Origin: JBIIJL01 sp044233795 | GTDB lineage: Bacteria; Pseudomonadota; Gammaproteobacteria; Legionellales; Legionellaceae | Direction: 5' to 3' | DNA: 8,475 nucleotides | NCBI GenBank assembly: GCA_044233795.1 | Contig: JBIIJL010000083.1 | Location: forward strand, 1 to 8,475 | In this document: one piece after another, positions 1 through 7,025 of the stretch | Layout: each line of letters starts with the position of its first letter | How positions within the stretch are numbered: position 1 is the stretch's first letter | The notes under the pieces: model-generated | Told to the model about the DNA's origin: nothing | The model's database searches: none | Seen by the model: the letters and a program-made list of their open reading frames with translations, nothing else | Program-made: the position numbers and the translations under genes

Positions 1-425
1 CAGCCAGTGAATGCATCTTCTGTGAGTAGTTCAACATTTGCGCACTCATGCTCAGCTAGCTTTTTGCGGGCAGCAGTGGTAAATTCCTCATAATAATCAA
101 TGCTTAATACTTTTTTACACTGACGACTTAACAAGGCTGTTAAAAAGCCTGTGCCAGTACCTACTTCAAGGACTACTTCATGGCCTTTAAGATCAAGCGA
201 TTGCAAGAGTAGTGCTTCCTCAAGCGGGGTCATCATGCGTTGAAGGCAAGCTAAGGGAATTTGCAAGTCAGAGTAGGCAAAATGCTGATAAGCACTCGGA
301 ACAAAAGCGCTGCGGTCGATCTCATGATAGAGATCAATCACTTTCTCATCGATAACCTTTCCTGTTCGCAATTGTTGTTTAACCATGTTTATGCGTGCAA
401 TTTGATCATTCATTTGAAGCACCAT
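1..425 (-). CDS. pcm: Protein-L-isoaspartate O-methyltransferase-like protein (partial, C-terminus outside window)
   Basis: SAM-dependent methyltransferase of the Pcm family, which in its best-known members repairs isoaspartyl residues in damaged cytosolic proteins. About 142 residues are visible; family members are usually a little over 200, so roughly the last third is missing. Seen in my translation: an N-terminal helix region (ARINMVKQQLR, residues 10-20), the family-typical FVP segment (residues 41-43), QRMMTP (62-67) where the family has a substrate-side loop, and the glycine-rich SAM motif I EVGTGTGF (87-94), followed by an acidic SID (108-110) at the end of the next strand. The start chosen is the ATG at 425, with AAGAAAG a few bases upstream; an in-frame ATG at 413 is an alternative without a clear ribosome site. 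It diverges from kbl. The QRMMTP and motif I variants are closer to my memory of the Pcm-like paralog found near tolC in Legionella-type genomes than to classical Pcm, so repair activity is not certain. Confidence 0.82.
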   Translation of the reverse strand, partial: MVLQMNDQIARINMVKQQLRTGKVIDEKVIDLYHEIDRSAFVPSAYQHFAYSDLQIPLACLQRMMTPLEEALLLQSLDLKGHEVVLEVGTGTGFLTALLSRQCKKVLSIDYYEEFTTAARKKLAEHECANVELLTEDAFTG

Positions 426-579
426 TAGTCATCTTTCTTGACCCTATCAAGACATTAAAAAAGCAAGGGTAAAACGTTGAGGGGATTTTAGCAAGAATTG
501 ATAAAAGGTGCGATTATTTCATAGTGGTATTGTGTAAAATTTGTTATTATCGCCGGATTTATTGAGTATGGAGGCGATT
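426..579. promoter_or_regulatory. Divergent intergenic region between pcm-like gene and kbl
   Basis: This stretch of about 150 bases separates two divergent genes and must hold both promoters. On the plus strand a TAAAAT at 535-540 matches five of six bases of a -10 box and would give a leader of roughly 35 bases to the kbl GTG, but no good -35 lies at the right distance. A second option is TTGATA at 498-503 with CATAGT at 520-525 (16-base spacing). On the minus strand the complements of 485-490 (TAAAAT) and 514-519 (AATAAT) resemble -10 boxes. None is strong, and I see no operator palindrome or riboswitch-like structure. Confidence 0.3.
570..574 (+). promoter_or_regulatory. Ribosome binding site that selects the GTG start of kbl
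   Basis: GGAGG lies five bases before the GTG at 580. The in-frame TTG at 541 and the ATG at 568 have no comparable upstream purine tract, and the ATG itself overlaps this Shine-Dalgarno site. The site therefore argues for initiation at 580. Confidence 0.75.
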
Positions 580-1767
580 GTGAATCAACGATATACGGAG
601 TATTTGGCATCAGAACTCTCAAACATCAAAGCGGAAGGTTTATTTAAACCTGAGCGTGTGATTTCAAGTCAGCAACAAGCGGAGGTCGCCGTTAATGATC
701 ATCAAGTTATTAATCTGTGTGCTAATAATTATTTAGGGCTTGCTAATCATCCGGTGGTGATGCAAGAAGCAGAGCACGCTATTGCGCAATACGGTTACGG
801 TATGGCATCGGTGAGGTTTATTTGTGGCACTCAGACCCCGCATAAATCGCTTGAAAAAAAAATTAGTGGTTTTCTTGGCAAGGAAGATACCATTCTCTAT
901 TCTTCTTGCTTTGATGCCAATGCAGGGCTTTTTGAAACATTGTTGGGGCCTGAAGATGCTATTATTAGTGATGCACTTAATCATGCTAGCATCATAGATG
1001 GGGTTCGCCTTTGTAAAGCAGAACGATATCGATATAAAAACAACGACATGACTGATTTAAAAAAGCAGCTGATAGACGCTAAAAATGCTAGGTTTCGCTT
1101 AATAGCTACTGACGGTGTGTTTTCAATGGATGGCACTCTCGCAAATTTACCTGCGATTTGTGAGTTAGCTACAGAATACGATGCCATGGTGATGGTTGAT
1201 GATTCTCATGCCGTGGGTTTTATGGGGGAAACAGGCCGTGGAACGGCAGAGCATTTTGGTGTTGTAGATAATATCGATATTATGACAGGCACTTTGGGTA
1301 AGGCTTTAGGCGGTGCTTCGGGCGGTTATACTTCGGCAAATCATGTGATCGTTGAATGGTTAAGGCAACGTTCTAGGCCATATCTTTTTTCTAATACCTT
1401 GGCACCGGTTTTTGCAGCAACTTCAATTGCGGTCCTTGATTTACTGGAAACAAGTAGCGAATTACGCAAGAAACTCAAGCGGAACAGCCAATATTTTAGA
1501 CAAGGATTAGAACAAATTGGATTTAATTTACTTCCGGGCGAACATCCTATTATTCCAGTGATGTTAGGAGATGCGCCATTGGCTGCTAAAATGGCAGAGC
1601 GGTTATTAGATGAGGGCATTTATGTAGTGGGATTCTCTTTCCCTGTCGTGCCCAAGGGATTAGCGCGTATCAGGACTCAAATGTCTGCAGCTCATGAACT
1701 CCATCATCTTGATAAGGCTATTAGTGCTTTTAAAAAAATAGGGCTTGAGTTGGGTATCATTGGATAA
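580..1767 (+). CDS. kbl: 2-amino-3-ketobutyrate CoA ligase (glycine C-acetyltransferase)
   Basis: Cytosolic PLP enzyme of the alpha-oxoamine synthase family. It cleaves 2-amino-3-oxobutyrate with CoA to glycine and acetyl-CoA, the step after threonine dehydrogenase. The 395-residue product aligns almost end to end with my memory of E. coli Kbl (398 residues). Visible motifs are CANNYLGLANHP (47-58), MASVRFICGTQ (75-85), NHASIIDG (134-141), the pyridine-binding VDDSHAVG (206-213) and TGTLGKALGGASGG (236-249), in which K241 is the PLP-binding lysine. GTG 580 is chosen because of the GGAGG five bases upstream and because the E. coli protein begins at the equivalent position; a longer form starting at TTG 541 or ATG 568 is less likely. 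The gene is followed 24 bases later by tdh, the enzyme that makes its substrate, in the same orientation. All active-site residues I can check are present. Confidence 0.97.
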   Translation: MNQRYTEYLASELSNIKAEGLFKPERVISSQQQAEVAVNDHQVINLCANNYLGLANHPVVMQEAEHAIAQYGYGMASVRFICGTQTPHKSLEKKISGFLGKEDTILYSSCFDANAGLFETLLGPEDAIISDALNHASIIDGVRLCKAERYRYKNNDMTDLKKQLIDAKNARFRLIATDGVFSMDGTLANLPAICELATEYDAMVMVDDSHAVGFMGETGRGTAEHFGVVDNIDIMTGTLGKALGGASGGYTSANHVIVEWLRQRSRPYLFSNTLAPVFAATSIAVLDLLETSSELRKKLKRNSQYFRQGLEQIGFNLLPGEHPIIPVMLGDAPLAAKMAERLLDEGIYVVGFSFPVVPKGLARIRTQMSAAHELHHLDKAISAFKKIGLELGIIG

Positions 1768-1781
1768 TTATAAGGTTTCAT

Positions 1782-1786
1782 GGGAG
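1782..1786 (+). promoter_or_regulatory. Ribosome binding site that favours the ATG at 1792 for tdh
   Basis: GGGAG lies five bases before ATG 1792 and only two before ATG 1789. The earlier ATG at 1780 has its own weaker AAGG four bases upstream, so some initiation there is possible. Family alignment (E. coli Tdh begins MKAL, here MKSL) supports 1792. Confidence 0.6.
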
Positions 1787-1791
1787 AAATG

Positions 1792-2826
1792 ATGAAGTCA
1801 TTGGTAAAAGCACGTTCAGAGCCTGGAATTTGGCTAGAACATGTCGTAGTTCCAGAATATGGCGTCAACGATGTATTGATAGCCATCAAGAAAACGGCCA
1901 TTTGTGGCACTGATATCCACATTTATAATTGGGATGACTGGGCTCAGGCAACGATTCCTGTACCCATGACTGTTGGGCATGAGTTTTATGGGGAAATTGT
2001 AGCGATAGGTTCTGAAGTGAAAGGTTTTACAGTGGGCCAGCGTGTTTCAGGCGAGGGGCATATTACCTGTGGTTTTTGCCGTAATTGCCGTGCAGGAAAG
2101 AGGCATTTGTGTCGTAATACGTTGGGTGTTGGTGTGAATCGCCCAGGTTCTTTTGCTGAATTTTTGGTGTTGCCACAGACCAATGTGGTTTCACTGCCAG
2201 ATAATATCACAGCAGAGCAGGCCGCGATTCTTGATCCTTTAGGCAATGCGGCTCATTGTGCATTGGCGTTTGATGTGGTGGGGGAAGATGTGCTCGTCAC
2301 TGGGGCTGGCCCCATCGGCATCATGGCAGTCGCTATTTTAAAGCACATTGGTGCGCGCCACGTGGTGATTACTGACGTCAACGATTATCGGCTTGATCTT
2401 GCACGCAAAATGGGTGCAACGCGTGCGGTCAATATCAAACACGAAACGCTTGCTGATGTGATGCAAGAGTTGGGTATGTTAGAGGGGTTTGATATTGGTC
2501 TAGAAATGTCAGGGCATCCCACAGCATTAACCGATATGCTGCAAGCAATGAACCATGGTGGTCATATTGCCATGCTTGGCATTCCTCCTTCAGGCACCGC
2601 GATGGATTGGAATCAAGTGATTTTTAAAGGCTTGGTGATCAAAGGGATCTATGGGCGTGAAATGTATGAAACGTGGTATAAGATGATAGCTATGCTACAA
2701 AGTGGTTTAGATCTATCGCCTATCATTACCCACCAATTTCCGCTTCAAGATTATCAAGAGGCATTTAAAGTGATGGCATCGGGCCAGTCGGGTAAAATCA
2801 TTATTGACTGGACACAAACGGAGTAA
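1792..2826 (+). CDS. tdh: L-threonine 3-dehydrogenase, zinc-dependent, NAD+
   Basis: Medium-chain alcohol dehydrogenase family enzyme in the cytosol. It oxidises L-threonine to 2-amino-3-oxobutyrate with NAD+, feeding Kbl encoded just upstream. The product is 344 residues from ATG 1792, against 341 in E. coli, with near-continuous similarity. The catalytic-zinc site is visible as C38 in AICGTD and H63-E64 in VGHE. The structural-zinc cysteines are C93, C96, C99 and C107. The Rossmann motif GAGPIG is at 171-176, and an acidic residue, D195 in ITDVN, ends the second strand as expected for NAD preference. The C-terminal GQSGKIIIDW (331-340) also matches the family. The stop overlaps the Shine-Dalgarno region of ettA, so the three genes are probably co-transcribed. 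No damage or unusual substitutions were seen. Confidence 0.97.
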   Translation: MKSLVKARSEPGIWLEHVVVPEYGVNDVLIAIKKTAICGTDIHIYNWDDWAQATIPVPMTVGHEFYGEIVAIGSEVKGFTVGQRVSGEGHITCGFCRNCRAGKRHLCRNTLGVGVNRPGSFAEFLVLPQTNVVSLPDNITAEQAAILDPLGNAAHCALAFDVVGEDVLVTGAGPIGIMAVAILKHIGARHVVITDVNDYRLDLARKMGATRAVNIKHETLADVMQELGMLEGFDIGLEMSGHPTALTDMLQAMNHGGHIAMLGIPPSGTAMDWNQVIFKGLVIKGIYGREMYETWYKMIAMLQSGLDLSPIITHQFPLQDYQEAFKVMASGQSGKIIIDWTQTE

Positions 2827-2828
2827 AT

Positions 2829-4502
2829 ATGGCGCAATACATTTTCACTATGAACAGGGTTTCGAAGATTGTCGAAAACCAACGTTATATTCTTAAAGAC
2901 ATTTCGCTTAGCTTTTTTCCGGGCGCCAAAATTGGGGTTTTGGGTTTAAATGGCTCTGGTAAATCGACCTTGCTAAGAATTATGGCAGGCGTTGATCAAC
3001 AATTCGAAGGCGAAGCTCGGCCCCAAGCAGGAATTAAAATTGGCTATTTAGCACAAGAGCCAGAGGTTGATTTATCGAAAACAGTTCGTGAAGTTGTCGA
3101 AGAAGCGGTTTTGCCAATGAAAGAGCTCTTGAGAAAGTTTGATGAGATAAGCATGCGGTTTGCTGAGAGCATGAGTGATGATGACATGAATGCTTTACTA
3201 CTTGAGCAAGGCGAGTTACAGCATGCCATTGAAACGGGCGGTGGTTGGGATTTAGATAGAAAGCTTGATATAGCAGCAGATGCATTAAGGCTTCCTGATT
3301 GGGACACTAAAATATCTGTGCTTTCAGGTGGTGAGCGCCGGCGGGTAGCATTATGCCGCTTGTTGCTGTCAAATCCTGACATGCTCTTGCTTGATGAGCC
3401 TACTAACCACCTTGATGCTGAAAGTGTTGCTTGGCTTGAGCGCTATTTGGAAGAGTTTCCAGGTACTGTTGTTGCTATTACGCATGATAGATATTTTCTT
3501 GATAATGCAGCTGAGTGGATTTTAGAGCTTGATAGGGGAGAGGGTATCCCTTACAAGGGCAACTATACGGCTTGGCTTGAACAAAAAAATGAGCGTTTGG
3601 AACGTGAGCAAAAGCAAGAAGCATCGCATCAGCGAGCTATCAAAGCAGAGCTTGAATGGGTACGTCAGTCACCAAAAGGACGCCATGCTAAGAACAAAGC
3701 CCGTTTAGCGCGCTTTGAAGAAATGAACTCCAAGGAGTTTCAAAAACGCAATGAAACCAATGAGTTGTATATTCCACCAGGTGATCGGTTAGGGGATCTT
3801 GTCATTGAAGGACAACATCTTCGTAAAAGTTATGGCGACAGATTACTTTTTGATGATTTGAATTTTAATCTCCCGAAAGGGGGCGTGTTGGGTATTATTG
3901 GTCCGAATGGTGCAGGTAAATCAACGTTTCTAAAAATACTGACGGGTCAAGAAGAACCTGATGCAGGTGTAATTCGTGTGGGTGACACGGTTCATTTGGC
4001 TTATGTTGATCAAATGCGTGATCATTTAGACGATAACAAAACAGTTTGGCAAGAAATTTCAGATGGTCATGATCTGATGCAAGTAGGGGCGTTTCAAATG
4101 CCTTCTCGCGCTTACGTCGGACGTTTCAACTTTAAAGGTGCTGACCAGCAAAAGAAAATGTCTCAACTTTCAGGTGGCGAGCGCAATAGGGTGCATTTGG
4201 CTAAATTATTAAAGCGGGGCGGCAATGTGTTACTGCTCGATGAGCCAAGTAACGACTTAGATGTGGAGACGTTAAGAGCGCTTGAAGAAGCGATTTTGAA
4301 TTTTCCAGGCTGTGCAATTGTTGTTTCACATGATCGGTGGTTTTTGGACAGAATTTGTACGCACCTGATAGCCTTTGAAGGAGACTCGAACGTTGTGTTC
4401 ATCGAGGGAAACTATACGGACTATGAAGAGGACAGGAAACGTCGTTTGGGTGATGATGCTAATAGGCCTCATCGCATCAAATATCGCCGGTTGAAAGATT
4501 AA
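2829..4502 (+). CDS. ettA: Energy-dependent translational throttle protein EttA (ABC-F ATPase)
   Basis: Soluble ABC-F protein with two ATP-binding domains and no membrane segments. In E. coli EttA binds the ribosomal E site and couples the first elongation steps to the ATP/ADP ratio. The product is 557 residues (E. coli 555). Domain 1 has Walker A GLNGSGKS (39-46), signature LSGGE (165-169) and Walker B LLLDEPTNHLD with catalytic E190. Domain 2 has Walker A GPNGAGKS (358-365), signature LSGGE (447-451) and LLLDEPSNDLD with E472. Between them lies the basic P-site tRNA interaction motif, about residues 243-320, including ELEWVRQ, KARLARFEE and NETNELYIPPG; this segment separates EttA from Uup, YheS and YbiT. 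The start lies two bases after the tdh stop, with GGAG (2820-2823) inside the end of tdh, suggesting translational coupling. Both ATPase sites appear intact. Confidence 0.97.
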   Translation: MAQYIFTMNRVSKIVENQRYILKDISLSFFPGAKIGVLGLNGSGKSTLLRIMAGVDQQFEGEARPQAGIKIGYLAQEPEVDLSKTVREVVEEAVLPMKELLRKFDEISMRFAESMSDDDMNALLLEQGELQHAIETGGGWDLDRKLDIAADALRLPDWDTKISVLSGGERRRVALCRLLLSNPDMLLLDEPTNHLDAESVAWLERYLEEFPGTVVAITHDRYFLDNAAEWILELDRGEGIPYKGNYTAWLEQKNERLEREQKQEASHQRAIKAELEWVRQSPKGRHAKNKARLARFEEMNSKEFQKRNETNELYIPPGDRLGDLVIEGQHLRKSYGDRLLFDDLNFNLPKGGVLGIIGPNGAGKSTFLKILTGQEEPDAGVIRVGDTVHLAYVDQMRDHLDDNKTVWQEISDGHDLMQVGAFQMPSRAYVGRFNFKGADQQKKMSQLSGGERNRVHLAKLLKRGGNVLLLDEPSNDLDVETLRALEEAILNFPGCAIVVSHDRWFLDRICTHLIAFEGDSNVVFIEGNYTDYEEDRKRRLGDDANRPHRIKYRRLKD

Positions 4503-4527
4503 TTAAATAGCAAAGAGGAATGGTTCG

Positions 4528-5118
4528 ATGGTTAGGTTGTGCTTGGTTTTATTGTTTGTTTGTTTTACGCTCACTTCTTGTATGGAGGTTGATCCATCAA
4601 CGCTTATGGCTGATGATGCAGGTGTTGTGCATCGCACTATTTTTTATCTAAAGGACAAGCGTGGCCGAAACTATTTTCCCTTAGAAACCAAGGCAACGGG
4701 TAAAAAGCAATTTATTTTCGATCCAAAGGCTGCTGTTTGGGCAGCGTATGATCCAGAGGGGCATCGCGTCATGACGGGAAGTGCTTCCGGGGGTAAGGAC
4801 TTTTGTGATGATGCGGGTAAACAATGCCGAACGGTAACGGGGACTTTTCATGTTTACAAAAAGCGCGGTATTGATTGTAAATCTGGAGAATATCCAGTCG
4901 AAACTGTAGGTGGAGCAAAAATGCCTTATTGCATGTATTTTTACCGGGGATTTACCATTCATGCCGCTTTCGAAGTTCCTCCTTACAATTCTAGCCATGG
5001 TTGTGTTCGAGTCTTCCCGAGTGCTGCAAAATGGCTCAACGAAGAATTTATCACCATTGGTACACAGGTAACGGTACTTTCTTATGATAATGAAGATGGT
5101 GATGCTGATCCGGTTTAA
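4528..5118 (+). CDS. Lipoprotein with YkuD-type L,D-transpeptidase domain
   Basis: Predicted envelope lipoprotein of 196 residues. The N-terminus is a short basic then hydrophobic signal ending in a lipobox L15-T16-S17-C18, with C18 as the lipidated cysteine; the next residue is Met, so outer-membrane sorting is expected. The catalytic motif of the YkuD family is present: H145 in FTIHAAF, then S156-H157-G158-C159-V-R161, with C159 as nucleophile. Known family members form 3-3 peptidoglycan cross-links or attach lipoproteins to murein; which applies here is not visible. Four further cysteines in the mature part (C93, C100, C117, C135) could form disulfides in the periplasm. The protein resembles my memory of the EnhA 'enhanced entry' family of Legionella, but that link is from memory only. 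AGAGG (4514-4518) lies nine bases before the ATG. It follows ettA by 25 bases with no visible terminator, so read-through is likely. Confidence 0.85.
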   Translation: MVRLCLVLLFVCFTLTSCMEVDPSTLMADDAGVVHRTIFYLKDKRGRNYFPLETKATGKKQFIFDPKAAVWAAYDPEGHRVMTGSASGGKDFCDDAGKQCRTVTGTFHVYKKRGIDCKSGEYPVETVGGAKMPYCMYFYRGFTIHAAFEVPPYNSSHGCVRVFPSAAKWLNEEFITIGTQVTVLSYDNEDGDADPV

Positions 5119-5174
5119 AAATAAGCTGCTATAACAATCGAACCCATATAGGGCACAATTGTCAATATCTCTCA

Positions 5175-5202
5175 TGTCATTCCCGTCTTCGCGAGAATGA
5201 CA
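5175..5202. repeat. REP-like palindrome in convergent intergenic gap
   Basis: Two 11-base arms (5175-5185 and 5192-5202) flank a six-base loop. The arms pair with one mismatch on the plus strand; on the minus strand this becomes a G-U pair, so the minus transcript can form an uninterrupted 11-pair stem. The arm TGTCATTCCCG matches the widespread 'GTCATTCCCGCG' type of dispersed palindrome seen in many proteobacteria. It sits between the convergent lipoprotein and DotI-like genes and could slow RNA polymerase or block RNA decay from either side. There is no T-run after either arm, so it is not a standard intrinsic terminator. I see nothing else convincing in the rest of the 103-base gap. Confidence 0.65.
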
Positions 5203-5221
5203 AGTAAGGCTGACGCAGTGC

Positions 5222-6043
5222 TTAAGGTGCGCTTGGTTTTGATTCACTTGGTTTTGATGCTACAGGGTTCAGTTCGCCAGGCGTTGTTGTTTCAGCGCCC
5301 ATCGATTCCGTTGGGCTCTTCTCGCCTGCTGTTTTAGGTTCTTGAGCTGTTATGGGTGGTGTTTTTGCTGCTGCGGCATTCGGGAGGGGCGCTTGACCTC
5401 CTGCTTCTGGACGTGGGGTTGCGATCATTTGCATGATCCCAAGCTCGCCAGTTATTTTCCTTCCAATGAGCAAATCAATTGAGAGCAGTTGGGTAAATTT
5501 TTGTTTATTATTTTGGTAGACTACTTGCAAAGGAACGGTGACCCTCCATTGATTGTCTTTGCTCGAGGTAATATTCGGTTCACCATCCATTTGGCTACTC
5601 ACATTTAATAGCTGAGATTTAATGGCATTGATATTGCCCGATTTTTGCAAGGCATCATTAAAACCTTGATAACCTTGATCAGTAAAACATGCTTTTAATT
5701 GGCTTAATTGTGCATCAATCGTAGCGGGGTTAAACTCAAATGCTTGTACAGTGGCGTGCTCAGCCCATGTCAGTATGGTGGATGATTCAATGGCGGTGGT
5801 GTTTGCTGGGATATGGTACTGACAATTATTGGCAGGAGGTTTTGCATCTATAGAGGCTGCAGGAGCTGGAATCCTAGAGGTGTCGGCGGCTGGTGGAACC
5901 ACAGGACCTGGCTCCATGACGGGAGCTTGAGGTGCTGCCATCGTCTTGCTGGTAGGGGCAGTGATAGCAGGAGCACTTAAGTCAGCATACACTGTTGGAG
6001 TTAAAAGAGTTAAGAGAGCTGAAGCTAATCGTGTGTATTTCAT
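5222..6043 (-). CDS. Secreted protein with DotI/IcmL (TraM)-like periplasmic domain
   Basis: Predicted periplasmic protein of 273 residues. Residues 1-20 form a Sec signal peptide with likely cleavage after V-Y-A20. Residues about 22-72 and 209-273 are rich in Pro, Ala and Thr/Ser and probably disordered. The core, about 74-210, resembles the periplasmic domain of DotI/IcmL as I remember it: TWAEHATVQAFEF (92-104), a CFTDQGYQGF segment (119-128), LQKSGN (132-137), WRVTVPLQVVYQ (166-177) and a final LLIGRKITGELGIMQM (191-206). DotI itself is an inner-membrane protein of the Dot/Icm type IVB secretion system with a VirB8-like fold; this one has no membrane anchor beyond its signal. Related free-standing IcmL-like proteins occur in Legionella genomes to my knowledge. 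Two cysteines (C74, C119) could pair. AGGA lies nine bases before the ATG, inside the end of hutG, with only five bases between the genes. Its role in secretion is inference. Confidence 0.8.
   Translation of the reverse strand: MKYTRLASALLTLLTPTVYADLSAPAITAPTSKTMAAPQAPVMEPGPVVPPAADTSRIPAPAASIDAKPPANNCQYHIPANTTAIESSTILTWAEHATVQAFEFNPATIDAQLSQLKACFTDQGYQGFNDALQKSGNINAIKSQLLNVSSQMDGEPNITSSKDNQWRVTVPLQVVYQNNKQKFTQLLSIDLLIGRKITGELGIMQMIATPRPEAGGQAPLPNAAAAKTPPITAQEPKTAGEKSPTESMGAETTTPGELNPVASKPSESKPSAP
5232..5258. repeat. Short in-frame tandem repeat at the 3' end of the DotI-like gene
   Basis: The 12-mer CTTGGTTTTGAT occurs at 5232-5243 and again at 5247-5258, a 15-base period. On the coding strand it encodes the pentapeptide pair SKPSE-SKPSA at residues 263-272. 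The 15-base period preserves the frame, so gain or loss of units would lengthen or shorten the Pro-rich tail without disrupting the gene. Confidence 0.6.
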
Positions 6044-6048
6044 TGGTG

Positions 6049-7011
6049 TTAGTCCTTTAAGTTAAGTAATTCAGCGATGATCATTGCTGCAAGTCGCGAC
6101 GTTTGCTCGTCACGATCCAAAGATGGGGACAGCTCAGCAATATCAGTACCCACAACTTTGCCACTTTGCATGATGTATTTCAATAATGGTGTGACCTCAG
6201 TGGGAGATAAACCTAATGCTTGTGGGGCGCTTACTCCTGGGGCATACGACTCAGCAAAAACATCAAGACAAATGGTAAGATAAATATGCTCATGCTTGCA
6301 TAAGAAATCGTCAAGAAAAGTCTTAAGCATTGACAGCGGTGATGCTTGCATTTCAGATGCAGTGAGATAACTTACGTTCCAATCCCGAGCTCGTTCAAAT
6401 AAGCTTTTGGTATTGGCCGCAGGCTGAATACCTAAGCAACAGTAACTAAAAGCAGTATTTTGTTGCTGGCAATGTTGCTCGATTTGCCAAAAAGGCGTGC
6501 CAGAAGTACCATACCTCCCATCTTTTAAAGAGCGCAAATCAAAATGAGCGTCGAAGTTGATGATCCCAAGATCTTGATAATGAGGCACAAGCCCTAAGAA
6601 ATGCCCAAAGGCTATCTCATGTCCACCCCCAAAAGCGATCGTTTTAAGACCTTGTTGATGACAATAGCTGATAAGACTTGCAAATTCGTTTTGGGCATCC
6701 TCTAAGCGGTCTTCTTCTGCGAAAATGTTGCCAATATCAAGAAATAATTTCTCAGTATGACAAGCAAGTTTTGCCAATTGCTTGCGAAGCGAATCAGGGC
6801 CAACTGCTGCACCGACTCTCCCTTCATTACGTCTGATGCCTTCATCAGAACAAAATCCAAGCAAGACATTCTTGTACTTTTGGTCAAAAGGGTGTGAGTG
6901 AATATCCTCACAATGCACATGTTGAAAAAATCGTTCCTTGGGCAAGCTGTCGACTCGTCCTTGCCATAAGGCTCGATTGGGTGTCTCGTAATAGAGCATT
7001 TGTTCTAACAC
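6049..7011 (-). CDS. hutG: Formimidoylglutamase (arginase/agmatinase superfamily)
   Basis: Cytosolic Mn-dependent ureohydrolase. HutG hydrolyses N-formimidoyl-L-glutamate to glutamate and formamide at the end of histidine breakdown. The 320-residue product has the HutG-type start ALWQGRVDS (14-22), GFCSDEGIRRNEGRVGAA (52-69), the metal-site GGGHE (H131), DAHFD (D154, H156, D158), SGTPFWQI (170-177), and CLDVF...YAPGVSAP (248-263). The combination of W-GR-D and DEG-RRN-GRVGA favours HutG over agmatinase or arginase. Oddly, the first Asp of the usual DxD metal pair is Cys248 here, with D250 kept. The start is GTG 7011, because GAGGAG lies eight bases upstream; the open frame extends to 7104 inside the P450 gene, and ATG 6999 lacks a well-placed ribosome site. 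No hutH, hutU or hutI is in the window, so the histidine route is incomplete here. Confidence 0.88.
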   Translation of the reverse strand: MLEQMLYYETPNRALWQGRVDSLPKERFFQHVHCEDIHSHPFDQKYKNVLLGFCSDEGIRRNEGRVGAAVGPDSLRKQLAKLACHTEKLFLDIGNIFAEEDRLEDAQNEFASLISYCHQQGLKTIAFGGGHEIAFGHFLGLVPHYQDLGIINFDAHFDLRSLKDGRYGTSGTPFWQIEQHCQQQNTAFSYCCLGIQPAANTKSLFERARDWNVSYLTASEMQASPLSMLKTFLDDFLCKHEHIYLTICLDVFAESYAPGVSAPQALGLSPTEVTPLLKYIMQSGKVVGTDIAELSPSLDRDEQTSRLAAMIIAELLNLKD

Positions 7012-7019
7012 TTTAGTTT

Positions 7020-7025
7020 CTCCTC
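7020..7025 (-). promoter_or_regulatory. Ribosome binding site that selects the GTG start of hutG
   Basis: GAGGAG on the minus strand begins immediately after the P450-like gene's TAA (7028-7026) and ends eight bases before GTG 7011. This strong site argues against initiation at the in-frame ATG 7104 within the upstream gene and places hutG directly after it in one message. Confidence 0.75.

Noticed and set aside
3044..3382. 112-codon minus-strand open frame inside ettA
   Set aside because: Shadow of ettA: Ser/Lys-rich composition without motifs, antisense to the conserved first ATPase domain.
5119..5174. Possible intrinsic terminator after the lipoprotein gene (CCC-ATATA-GGG around 5146-5156)
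   Set aside because: The stem is only three pairs and no T-run follows, so it would not terminate transcription.
4681..5247. 188-codon open frame on the minus strand, opposite the L,D-transpeptidase gene
   Set aside because: It lies mostly antisense to a gene with clear catalytic motifs, and part of its N-terminal region is just a translation of the REP-like palindrome. No recognisable domain or ribosome site supports it.
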